Origin: Rufibacter radiotolerans
GTDB lineage: Bacteria > Bacteroidota > Bacteroidia > Cytophagales > Hymenobacteraceae
DNA length: 64,000 bases
NCBI RefSeq assembly: GCF_001078055.1
Contig: NZ_CP010777.1
Coordinates: forward strand, 3,997,001 to 4,061,000
Reading direction: 5' to 3'
The notes under the pieces were generated by a model, which saw nothing but the letters and a program-made list of their open reading frames with translations, ran no database searches and was not told where the DNA came from. Positions 49,152 to 56,151 of this stretch are shown here, piece by piece (the stretch's first letter is position 1; every line of letters starts with the position of its first letter). Made by a program: the position numbers and the translations under genes.

Positions 49152-49724
49152 TTATAGGGATGTAATATTAGCAATATTCACCCAATTTCTGAGCATTTGC
49201 AGCCCATAAGGGGTAAGTGCCGCCTCTGGATGGAACTGCAACGCATACAACGGCAAGTGCGCATGCTTAAAAGCCATCAATTCCCCTTGGGCTGTCTGCG
49301 CAAGCGGCAGCAAATCTGCCGGTGACTCCTGCACTACCAGCGAATGGTAGCGCACCACCTCGGTTACGGCCGGCACGTCCTTGAAAATAGGGTCTGGCAC
49401 GCAGTGTATCTTGGAGACCTTCCCGTGCATGGGCAGCAGCCCTTTCACCACCCTGGCCCCGAAGAACTGCCCCAGCGCCTGGTGCCCCAGGCAGATACCC
49501 AGCATGGGCAGCCGGTCATGGTAGTAGGAGATCACCTCTGGCATCACGCCAGCCCGCTCGGGCGTACCTGGCCCCGGCGAGAGCACAATGCCTTCCAGAG
49601 GCAGCGTCTGCAGCTCTTGTAAGGACACATCATTGCGCCGCACCTCTACCTCCACCCCCAGTTGCCTGAAATAGTCAAACAGGTTATAGGTGAAGGAATC
49701 AAAATTGTCTAAAAGCAGCAGCAC
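49152..49724 (-). CDS. pabA: Glutamine amidotransferase subunit of aminodeoxychorismate/anthranilate synthase
   Basis: A class I amidotransferase of 190 residues that supplies ammonia to chorismate-using synthases. The start LLLLDNFDSFTYNLFDYF, the oxyanion SPGPGTPERAGVMPE, the nucleophile Cys in MLGICLGHQALGQFFG and the His-Glu of LQFHPEAALTPYG are all intact. TrpG and PabA are hard to tell apart, and many bacteria use one protein for both. No trpE or pabB is adjacent, so the symbol is tentative. Two PAL36 copies lie upstream of its start. Confidence 0.88.
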   Translation of the reverse strand: MLLLLDNFDSFTYNLFDYFRQLGVEVEVRRNDVSLQELQTLPLEGIVLSPGPGTPERAGVMPEVISYYHDRLPMLGICLGHQALGQFFGARVVKGLLPMHGKVSKIHCVPDPIFKDVPAVTEVVRYHSLVVQESPADLLPLAQTAQGELMAFKHAHLPLYALQFHPEAALTPYGLQMLRNWVNIANITSL

Positions 49725-49760
49725 AGGGAAGAAACGCAGAGAAAGGAGAAAAAGATATTC

Positions 49761-49804
49761 TTCTGTTTTAGGGCTGTTTTCTTTAAAACAGCCCTAAAAC
49801 AGAA
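49761..49804. repeat. PAL36 copy 20 with 4-bp extended stem
   Basis: The core 49765-49800 has arms GTTTTAGGGCTG and CAGCCCTAAAAC around TTTTCTTTAAAA. TTCT and AGAA continue the stem on both sides. The G at arm position 9 is matched by a C in the right arm, a compensatory change from consensus. Confidence 0.9.
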
Positions 49805-49846
49805 GAACCAGAAAGTAAAGGTTTGATACTCAAAGAGAAGAGATTT

Positions 49847-49886
49847 CCGTTTTAGGCCTGTTTTCAGAAAAACAGGCCTAAAACGG
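49847..49886. repeat. PAL36 copy 21 with 2-bp extended stem
   Basis: The core 49849-49884 has arms GTTTTAGGCCTG and CAGGCCTAAAAC around TTTTCAGAAAAA; CC and GG extend it. It lies 48 nt after copy 20's core, the only close doublet in one gap. Confidence 0.9.
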
Positions 49887-49913
49887 TATTTCATTTAAAG
49901 TTTGAGACCTTAT

Positions 49914-50423
49914 TTACGCAAAGGCTTCCAGGGCCTCACGGCCGAAGGGAATGATCCACTGCACAAAGGCCCAAGCCCCGGGGGCGGCATTCAGGTAAAA
50001 CGGGTACACATCAGACTCCTTCACTATCTGCAGCGAGGTGTCCAGCCCGGTGGCATTGGCGAAGTACACCAGCAGGCAGATGGCAAAGGCCCATTTTCCG
50101 GCGCCAATACCCGCGCCTATCAGGTTGTCCAGCACCCCGAAAGGCGTTAGGTGCACCCCTTTCTTGACCACCATGCCAAACGCGCGCACCGCCAACCCTA
50201 TGCCAATGAACACCAGCAGGTACGGCACAAACGGGAGGAACCCGGCGTTGTCGCCCAGCCACTCATGGATAGGCGGCGTCAGGAGCCCTACCAGCTTCAT
50301 CCCGAAGACCGTGAGGATCACGAGGGTGGCCAAAGAGGCAATCTCCAGCACCAGGCCCTTGAAATATCCCTTGAAGGCCCCGTAGGCCAGCGGCAACAGC
50401 AGAAAAAGGTCAAAGGTGGTCAC
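49914..50423 (-). CDS. CvpA-family membrane protein
   Basis: A 169-residue inner-membrane protein with four hydrophobic segments (FDLFLLLPLAYGAFKGYFKGL, IASLATLVILTVFG, FVPYLLVFIGIGLAVRAF, WAFAICLLVYFANATGL). The YGAFKGYFKGLVLEIASL start and VLDNLIGAGIGAGKWAFAI are the CvpA family pattern. CvpA is needed for colicin V production in E. coli and for envelope stress tolerance elsewhere; the precise role is unsettled. It lies 12 nt after the yqeY gene, in the same direction, so the two are one transcript. Confidence 0.9.
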   Translation of the reverse strand: MTTFDLFLLLPLAYGAFKGYFKGLVLEIASLATLVILTVFGMKLVGLLTPPIHEWLGDNAGFLPFVPYLLVFIGIGLAVRAFGMVVKKGVHLTPFGVLDNLIGAGIGAGKWAFAICLLVYFANATGLDTSLQIVKESDVYPFYLNAAPGAWAFVQWIIPFGREALEAFA

Positions 50424-50435
50424 GCGTGGGAAGTA

Positions 50436-50897
50436 CTAGGCGTTAGGGTTATTCAAGAGCGCGCTCACGGCGTTGGAAATGGCTCTGCCATCGGCTTGGC
50501 CGGCCAGCTCCCGTGAAGCCACGCCCATCACCTTGCCCATGTCTGAAGGCCCCAAAGCGCCCACGCGCTGAATAATCTCTACCAGACGCTCGCGCAGGTC
50601 TCCCTCGTCCATCTGCTGGGGCAGGAACTCCTCAATCACGGCCAGCTCAGCCAGTTCCACTTCTTCCAGGTCGGGCCGGGACTGAGTGCGGTACACCTCA
50701 GCCGACTCGCGGCGCTGCTTGGCGGCTTTGGTCAGAAGTTTCAGTTCGGTATCCGGGGCCAGGGCGTCCACGCCGCCTTTCTCGGTTTCGGCTAATAGAA
50801 TCTGTGATTTGATGGCGCGCAGGGCTTGCAGGCGGGTTTTATCTTTGGCCAGCATGGCTTGCTTGATTCCGGTTTCTACTTTTTCTTTCAGGCTCAT
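50436..50897 (-). CDS. GatB/YqeY-domain protein
   Basis: A 153-residue protein of the YqeY family: SLKEKVETGIKQAMLAKDKTRLQALRAIKSQI, then KAAKQRRESAEVYRTQSRPDLEEVELAELAVIEEFLPQQMDE, and GPSDMGKVMGVASRELAGQADGRAI. The domain resembles the tRNA-contacting tail of GatB and may take part in amidation of misacylated tRNA, but the family function is unproven. The complete asnS in this window means that Asn-tRNA-Asn need not be made by amidation. It is co-directional with cvpA. Confidence 0.92.
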   Translation of the reverse strand: MSLKEKVETGIKQAMLAKDKTRLQALRAIKSQILLAETEKGGVDALAPDTELKLLTKAAKQRRESAEVYRTQSRPDLEEVELAELAVIEEFLPQQMDEGDLRERLVEIIQRVGALGPSDMGKVMGVASRELAGQADGRAISNAVSALLNNPNA

Positions 50898-50967
50898 AGT
50901 TTTACGTAGTATAGGGGCACGTGCCCCGGGTGTGAAATCAGATGGTTACGTGACGCCAAGTTTCTTT

Positions 50968-50975
50968 TATCTTTG
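50968..50975 (+). promoter_or_regulatory. Putative -7 promoter box of pdxJ
   Basis: TATCTTTG fits TAnnTTTG, 39 nt before the ATG. An AGGAGG sequence (50989-50994) lies in the leader but is too far from the ATG at 51015 to be an ideal ribosome site. Confidence 0.45.
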
Positions 50976-51014
50976 CCCCATCCCGTACAGGAGGAACGTT
51001 AACGCAAGACGAAC

Positions 51015-51731
51015 ATGACCAAACTCAGCGTAAATATAAATAAAATAGCCACGTTGCGGAATGCGCGCGGTGGCAATAGACCAAATGTGGTGCAAACCGC
51101 CTTGGACTGCGAGCGGTTCGGGGCGCAGGGCATCACGGTGCACCCCCGCCCAGACGAGCGCCACATCCGGTTTCAGGATGTATACGACTTAAAGGCCGTG
51201 GTGACTACCGAGTTCAACATTGAGGGAAACCCCACCCCCGACTTCATCAAGCTAGTGCTGGCCGTGAAGCCCGAGCAGGTGACCCTGGTGCCCGATGCCC
51301 CCGATGCCATCACCTCCAATGCCGGCTGGGATACAATCAAGCACAAAGACTTTTTGGTAGACGTGATTGCCCAATTCAAGGCCGAAGGCATACGCACCTC
51401 CATCTTCGTGGACCCTGTAGAGGCCCAGGTAGAAGGCGCCGCCCACACCGGCACCGACCGCATTGAGCTCTACACCGAGGCGTACGCCCACAACTACCAC
51501 ACTAACCGCGAAGCAGCCGTGAAGCCCTACGCCCAGGCCGCCCGCCTGGCCCAGCAGCTGAACCTGGGCCTGAACGCCGGCCATGATCTGGACCTGGACA
51601 ACTTGCGCTACCTCAAAGAACAACTGCCTAACCTGGCCGAGGTTTCCATTGGCCATGCCCTGATCTGTGACGCTTTGTATTTCGGGCTGGAAAACACCAT
51701 CCAGCTGTACCTGCGCCAACTCAACTACTAA
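51015..51731 (+). CDS. pdxJ: Pyridoxine 5'-phosphate synthase
   Basis: It condenses 1-deoxyxylulose 5-phosphate with 3-amino-2-oxopropyl phosphate to pyridoxine phosphate. A TIM barrel of 238 residues. [22 protein letters not shown] is the N-terminal signature, with Asn substrate contacts. [31 protein letters not shown] (the catalytic Glu/Asp strand) and [13 protein letters not shown] complete the active site. Several PLP enzymes (KynU, cysteine desulfurase) in the window depend on its product. A PAL36 follows 15 nt after the stop. Confidence 0.97.
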   Translation: MTKLSVNINKIATLRNARGGNRPNVVQTALDCERFGAQGITVHPRPDERHIRFQDVYDLKAVVTTEFNIEGNPTPDFIKLVLAVKPEQVTLVPDAPDAITSNAGWDTIKHKDFLVDVIAQFKAEGIRTSIFVDPVEAQVEGAAHTGTDRIELYTEAYAHNYHTNREAAVKPYAQAARLAQQLNLGLNAGHDLDLDNLRYLKEQLPNLAEVSIGHALICDALYFGLENTIQLYLRQLNY

Positions 51732-51745
51732 TGCGGCTATTTTCA

Positions 51746-51780
51746 GTTTTCGCCTGTTTTCCAGAAAACGGGCCTAAAAC
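51746..51780. repeat. PAL36 copy 22
   Basis: GTTTTCGCCTG, tip TTTTCCAGAAAA, right arm CGGGCCTAAAAC; 35 bp. It ends 9 nt before the next gene's ATG. Confidence 0.82.
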
Positions 51781-51789
51781 AGGCGGCCT

Positions 51790-52368
51790 ATGTTAGGCGT
51801 GCTGCTCAAGATCACGGCTGTGATCATAGTGGTGCAGTACCTGGTGCGTTTCTTTTCCAAGTTCTTTAACAAGCAGCAGCGCGTATTCTTTCTGTCGCCT
51901 ATGCGGCAGTTCAAGAAGGTGTTCTGGTCGTTGCTGAGCGCGTGGCTGGGTGGTTCCATGATCAGTCTGCTGGCCCGTGACCAAAGCGTGACGCCTCTTG
52001 AGAGAAGCATCGCCATTGGCTTGGGGGTGGTGCTGTTTCTATTCGCGCTACCCACCTTGCTGCTGCATTTCCAGTACTGGCGCCATGAGCGGGAGAATGC
52101 CCTGGAGCTGGAAAAGGAAACCAATACCGCCTTGCTGTTGCAGCCCGGCGGCCGCTACCTGCTCAACCAACAGCAGATCCAGCACATTCTGGAAACCCGC
52201 TGTCCTTCGCGCCGCTATTTCTGGAGTTCCTACCACTACCTCACGCTCACGCTGGCAGACGGCCAGCAGGTCATCATCACCTCATTGTTAATTGATCTTG
52301 AGCTCTTGAAGGCCCTCTGGCCGCGCGTGCCGCACCAAACCCGAACGAAATGGGCCTGTTTTCTGTAA
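51790..52368 (+). CDS. Membrane protein of unknown function, ending in a PAL36
   Basis: A 192-residue product with an N-terminal membrane anchor (GVLLKITAVIIVVQYLVRFF), a second at about 45-60 and a third near 77-95 (IAIGLGVVLFLFALPTLLL). A cytoplasmic C-terminal half follows (LNQQQIQHILETRCPSRRYF, SSYHYLTLTLADGQQVIITS). No family recognised. Bases from about 52346 onward are a PAL36 copy, so the last seven codons (KWACFL after RT) and the stop TAA come from the repeat. The original C-terminus may have been replaced. The neighbours are pdxJ upstream and a hydrolase downstream. Confidence 0.7.
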   Translation: MLGVLLKITAVIIVVQYLVRFFSKFFNKQQRVFFLSPMRQFKKVFWSLLSAWLGGSMISLLARDQSVTPLERSIAIGLGVVLFLFALPTLLLHFQYWRHERENALELEKETNTALLLQPGGRYLLNQQQIQHILETRCPSRRYFWSSYHYLTLTLADGQQVIITSLLIDLELLKALWPRVPHQTRTKWACFL

Positions 52369-52381
52369 AACAGGCCTAAAC
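52346..52381. repeat. PAL36 copy 23, overlapping the end of a CDS
   Basis: GAAATGGGCCTG, tip TTTTCTGTAAAA, right arm CAGGCCTAAACC. TAA in the tip is the stop codon of the 51790 gene. Confidence 0.82.
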
Positions 52382-52407
52382 CATACTTCACCTCACTTCG
52401 CTATTCC

Positions 52408-53175
52408 ATGGAATTAAACTATAAAACCTTAGGTCAGGGCCAACCGCTTCTTATCCTGCACGGCCTGTTTGGCACGTTAGACAACTGGCAGACTTTGGGC
52501 AAGCAGTTCTCTGAGAACTTCCAGGTGTTTCTGATTGATTTGCGCAACCACGGCCGCTCCCCGCACTCAGACGAGTTCAGCTACCAGCTCATGTCTGATG
52601 ACCTGCTGGAATTCATTCAGCAGCACCAGTTAAAAGAAGCGTTGATCATTGGCCACTCCATGGGCGGAAAGGTAGCCATGAACTTCGCGCTGCAACACCC
52701 AGACCAGCTTTCCAAACTGCTGGTCGCCGACATAGCCCCTAAACACTACCCGCCGCACCATGACGATATCATTGCCGGCTTTAGGTCTATTGACCTGAAC
52801 GCCATCCAGAGCCGCCAAGACGCTGATACCAAGCTGGCTGAGATGGTACCGGACCTGGGCACACGTATGTTCCTTCTCAAAAACCTGTACCGCAAAGAAG
52901 ACAACACCTTCGGCTGGCGCCTGAATCTGGATGCCATTGAAAAGAACCTGGACCAGGTATTGAGCACCATTGAATCTACCACCCCGTTCACCAAGCCAGT
53001 GCTGTTCCTGCGCGGCGCCAATTCCCGCTACATTAAACCTGATCAGGACCTGGCCCCTATAAAGGCGTTGTTCCCGGCCGCGGAGATCAAAACCATAGAG
53101 AACGCCGGCCACTGGCTCCACGCTGAGCAACCCGAGGAGTTCTACCGTATAGCCATGGAGTTTCTGCAGGCGTAG
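52408..53175 (+). CDS. Alpha/beta-fold hydrolase (YbfF-like)
   Basis: A 255-residue esterase-type hydrolase close to the YbfF group. The oxyanion motif is LLILHGLFGTLDNWQTL. FLIDLRNHGRSPHS is the family signature. The nucleophile Ser is in IGHSMGGKVAMNFA, the acid in FLRGANSRYIKPDQ and the His in NAGHWLHAEQPEEF. The physiological substrate is unknown (short acyl esters or acyl-CoA are typical). The start lies 26 nt after the PAL36 that ends the previous gene. Confidence 0.92.
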   Translation: MELNYKTLGQGQPLLILHGLFGTLDNWQTLGKQFSENFQVFLIDLRNHGRSPHSDEFSYQLMSDDLLEFIQQHQLKEALIIGHSMGGKVAMNFALQHPDQLSKLLVADIAPKHYPPHHDDIIAGFRSIDLNAIQSRQDADTKLAEMVPDLGTRMFLLKNLYRKEDNTFGWRLNLDAIEKNLDQVLSTIESTTPFTKPVLFLRGANSRYIKPDQDLAPIKALFPAAEIKTIENAGHWLHAEQPEEFYRIAMEFLQA

Positions 53176-53235
53176 ATTATCAGGTTATAAAGGCAACAGA
53201 CTCTCCCCGTTCAGTACAAGCCAAATCAAGAATAC

Positions 53236-53955
53236 ATGAGCACATCGGCCAAAGGCACGCTTTTTCTAATCCCCACGGTACTGGCCGAGGACACGGCCCA
53301 GCAGGTGATCTGCCAGCAGGTGGCCGAGGTCACGGCGCAGCTCAAATACTTTCTGGTGGAGAATGCCCGCACGGCCCGGCGCTACATCAAATCCATTGCA
53401 CCCAGCCAGACCATAGAAGAGTTGCAGATCACGGTCATTGACAAGAACTCCTCAGATGCCGAACTCACCGCGGCCCTTAAACCGCTTTTGGCGGGGCAGG
53501 ACGCCGGTGTTATCTCTGAGGCGGGTTGTCCCGGCGTGGCAGACCCCGGGGCCGAGCTAGCGCGCCTAGCGCACCAGCATGGGGTGAAGGTGGTGCCCTT
53601 GGTAGGTCCTTCGGCGATTTTGATGGGTTTGATGGCCTCTGGGTTCAACGGGCAGTCGTTTGCGTTCCACGGCTACCTGCCTATTGAGAAGCGTGACCGC
53701 ATTGGGGCCTTGAAGAACCTGGAGAAAGAGATGGCCCTCAAAGACCAGACGCAGATTTTCATGGAGACGCCTTACCGCAACAGGCAGATGATAGAGGACC
53801 TGCTGCAGAATCTGAACAAAGACACCAAACTCTGCATTGCCGCCAACATTACGGGCCCCACGGAGTTCATTAAAACCCTGCGCGTGGCAGATTGGAAAGG
53901 CAAAGTGCCTGACCTGCATAAGCAGCCGGCCGTGTTCCTGATCTATAAGCGGTAA
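53236..53955 (+). CDS. SAM-dependent methyltransferase of the RsmI/tetrapyrrole methylase fold
   Basis: A 239-residue protein similar to RsmI (16S rRNA C1402 ribose methylation). GTLFLIPTVLAEDT at the start corresponds to the GTLYLVATPIGNL loop but is diverged. NARTARRYI, SEAGCPGVADPGAELARLAHQHGVKVVPLVGPSAI and FHGYLP are conserved. The C-terminal RFCVGRE-type end is replaced by HKQPAVFLIYKR. Bacteroidota often carry such a divergent copy besides true RsmI, so rRNA methylation is plausible rather than sure. It converges on the EnvC-like gene, with a long palindrome between. Confidence 0.85.
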   Translation: MSTSAKGTLFLIPTVLAEDTAQQVICQQVAEVTAQLKYFLVENARTARRYIKSIAPSQTIEELQITVIDKNSSDAELTAALKPLLAGQDAGVISEAGCPGVADPGAELARLAHQHGVKVVPLVGPSAILMGLMASGFNGQSFAFHGYLPIEKRDRIGALKNLEKEMALKDQTQIFMETPYRNRQMIEDLLQNLNKDTKLCIAANITGPTEFIKTLRVADWKGKVPDLHKQPAVFLIYKR

Positions 53956-53969
53956 GTGTAGAAGAAGTG

Positions 53970-54019
53970 ATATCCTGTTTCGGGGCCGTTTTCTCAAAAA
54001 CGGCCCCGAAACAGGATAT
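53970..54019. repeat. PAL36 copy 24 extended to a 50-bp palindrome
   Basis: The core 53977-54012 has arms GTTTCGGGGCCG and CGGCCCCGAAAC around TTTTCTCAAAAA. Seven more pairs (ATATCCT and AGGATAT) lie outside. Both arms differ from consensus at the same positions. It sits between two converging genes, one nt before the stop of the EnvC-like gene. Confidence 0.92.
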
Positions 54020-54020
54020 T

Positions 54021-55403
54021 TTATTTCCGGATCAGCCAGCCCTCTGGGTTGAGGTTGGCCTGGTTTTTCCAGATCTGGAACTGGAGCTCAGAGGTGCCCT
54101 CGGCGTCTGTGTACACACTGCCAATGGTTTGCTTGGCACTGATTTCCTGGCCCTCGGTCACATTTACGGTGCGTAGCTTGGCATAGATAGTGAAGTACTC
54201 GCCGTGCTGCACCATCACAATGTTGTTCATCCCGGGTATGGTCTGGATGGTGAGTACTTTTCCGCCAAAAATGGCCCTTACCTTTTCGTTGGCCCCTGTC
54301 TGGATATTGACGCCGTTGTTCTGCACATACACGCCTTTCAATACCGGGTGGGCCTGCCGCCCGAAGCGCTGCGAGATAAAGCCCCGCTCTACTGGCCAGG
54401 CAAAGCGACCTTTGTTCCCTGCGAAGTTGGAGGAGACAATCTCTCCCTCCGGGGTAAGGGTTACCCGGCTGGTGCTGGTTTTTACGGGGGCTTTGGCGGT
54501 GCTTGGGGCTGGGGCGGGTTTACCGGCTGCGGCAGCCGCTGCCGCGGCGGCGGCTTCACGGGCGGCCCTGGCTTTGGCGGCGGCCTCGGCGGCACGGGCA
54601 GCCCGGGCAATCTCCTCCCGCACAATGTTAGCGATCAACCTATCCAATTGCCTTACGGCCTGCTCGCGCTGCTCCACTTCCTGCTTCAAGGTCTGCTCCT
54701 GCATGCTCAGTTGTTGAATGACCTGGTCTTGCTGGTCATGCATGGAAAGCAGGTTCTTATTCTCGCTGAGCTGCACGTTGAGCAGGCTTTTCTTTTGCTT
54801 TTTCTGGGAGGTGAGGGTATTGAGGTGCTGGCTCAGGTTCTGCTGGGTGGCTTCAATGGCGGCCGCCTGCTCCTTGCGGGCCTCAGTGTACTGCCGCAGG
54901 TAGCGCATGCGCCGCATCATCTGGTTAAAGGAATCTGACGCGAACAGGAACATGAGTTTGTTGTAGCTGTTGGCCGTTTTGGAGGCGGCATAAATCAGGC
55001 GGGCGTACTCCTTTTTGAGCCGCTCCAGATCCATTTGGGTATCGGCTACTTTCTCCTCTGTGGTTCTAAGGTCTTTGTTGAGGTAGACAATCTCTGAGGA
55101 AATGTTTTTGATGACGCCCTTCTGCACCGTGATTTTTTCTTTGATCACGTTCAGCTGGCCCAAAGAGGCCTGCTTTTTCTGGGCGGTCTGTGCCAGAATG
55201 CGGTTAGCCTCCTGAATACGTTTCAGGTTGGCGTTTTTCTCCCGCTCCAGCTGCGCTTTGCTTTTTACCGGCGCCTTTTTTGTCTTTGAAGTGGTTTTGG
55301 AAGGGGTACGGGTGGTCTTCTTTTGCTGCGCATCGGCAGAATAGAAACCAACCAAGAAAAAGAATAAAAAAAGATAAAGTACCCCCGCCCTATTTACGTT
55401 CAT
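54021..55403 (-). CDS. EnvC-like murein hydrolase activator (degenerate M23 domain)
   Basis: A 460-residue exported protein. After the signal peptide come two long coiled-coil stretches (about 45-290, including an Ala-rich run near 280-300), then an M23/LytM domain (about 340-460). The zinc-site residues are missing: GVYVQNNGVNIQTG lacks the His and Asp, and LQFQIWKN lacks the H-x-H motif. The domain therefore cannot act as a peptidase. EnvC in E. coli has the same plan and activates amidases at the septum, so an activator role fits. Its start overlaps the DUF4292 gene by 14 nt. Confidence 0.9.
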   Translation of the reverse strand: MNVNRAGVLYLFLFFFLVGFYSADAQQKKTTRTPSKTTSKTKKAPVKSKAQLEREKNANLKRIQEANRILAQTAQKKQASLGQLNVIKEKITVQKGVIKNISSEIVYLNKDLRTTEEKVADTQMDLERLKKEYARLIYAASKTANSYNKLMFLFASDSFNQMMRRMRYLRQYTEARKEQAAAIEATQQNLSQHLNTLTSQKKQKKSLLNVQLSENKNLLSMHDQQDQVIQQLSMQEQTLKQEVEQREQAVRQLDRLIANIVREEIARAARAAEAAAKARAAREAAAAAAAAAAGKPAPAPSTAKAPVKTSTSRVTLTPEGEIVSSNFAGNKGRFAWPVERGFISQRFGRQAHPVLKGVYVQNNGVNIQTGANEKVRAIFGGKVLTIQTIPGMNNIVMVQHGEYFTIYAKLRTVNVTEGQEISAKQTIGSVYTDAEGTSELQFQIWKNQANLNPEGWLIRK

Positions 55404-56151
55404 GGTTCGAAGGTACAGAAAAAGGAAAATCCAGGGAAGTTTCAGACGTGGAAACCTGCCGGTGCTTCACCGCCACCACTGATGTTTTGGCCGAGTTCCC
55501 CTCTGGCTGCTGAATGGAAAGCAGCAGCGCCATGGCAAAAGGCTTGCCGTTCACGTCTTCAAAATCCTGGTAATCCACAGACATGTAGTCTTTGTTCTGC
55601 AGGTTGCGCACCTCGGCGCGTTTGAGCTTAAAGCGGGTGGTGTCTACAAACTGGTCCAACTGCAGGTTGGTGCGCAGGGTGCGTACGTGCTGCATGGGGC
55701 CGTCCTGTTCCAGCTTTACCTTGTCTGCCTCTCCTGGTACAAAATTCCCGATCAGGATTTCCTGCAGCGTGTTGAAATCTACGTCTACGTTGTAGCGCTG
55801 TCGCAGCACCTCATAGGAGCCTATCAGATACTCTTCCTTCAGTCTATTAACAATGTATACTGAGTCTGGCGTGACTTTAAGACGGGCGGCCTCAAAACCG
55901 AAGGCCTGAACCGAGGCCCAGATGACCTCGTTTTTCTTCATACGTATGGTGAGGTTTGCACTTAGATTGCTGTGCTCGCTCTGCAGCTTACCTTTTGCCG
56001 TTAAATAGGTGTAGTCTGTGTTGACCACGTTGATGTTGTTCATGTTTTCCGGCGCAATGGCCCCAGAGGCACCCGGCACCATCTTCTTTTGACAACCTAT
56101 CAACACCAATAAACTTAACCCTAACGCGCATACGTATCTGCTCCTACTCAT
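55390..56151 (-). CDS. DUF4292 lipoprotein
   Basis: A 253-residue lipoprotein with lipobox LVLIGCQKK (Cys near residue 20). From about residue 45 it follows the DUF4292 pattern: YTYLTAKGKLQSEHSNLSANLTIRMKKNEVIWASVQAFGFEAARLKVTPDSVYIVNRLKEEYL, with a LolB/LppX-like half-barrel character. The family is found between a TPR gene and an EnvC/M23 gene in many Bacteroidota, as here. The start overlaps the TPR gene by 8 nt and the end overlaps the EnvC gene by 14 nt, so the three are one operon. Lipid or lipoprotein transport is a guess. Confidence 0.88.
   Translation of the reverse strand: MSRSRYVCALGLSLLVLIGCQKKMVPGASGAIAPENMNNINVVNTDYTYLTAKGKLQSEHSNLSANLTIRMKKNEVIWASVQAFGFEAARLKVTPDSVYIVNRLKEEYLIGSYEVLRQRYNVDVDFNTLQEILIGNFVPGEADKVKLEQDGPMQHVRTLRTNLQLDQFVDTTRFKLKRAEVRNLQNKDYMSVDYQDFEDVNGKPFAMALLLSIQQPEGNSAKTSVVAVKHRQVSTSETSLDFPFSVPSNHERK

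Noticed and set aside
54021..55403. Active M23 peptidoglycan endopeptidase
   Set aside because: The fold is recognisable, but the zinc ligands of both motifs are missing, so it was called an activator instead.
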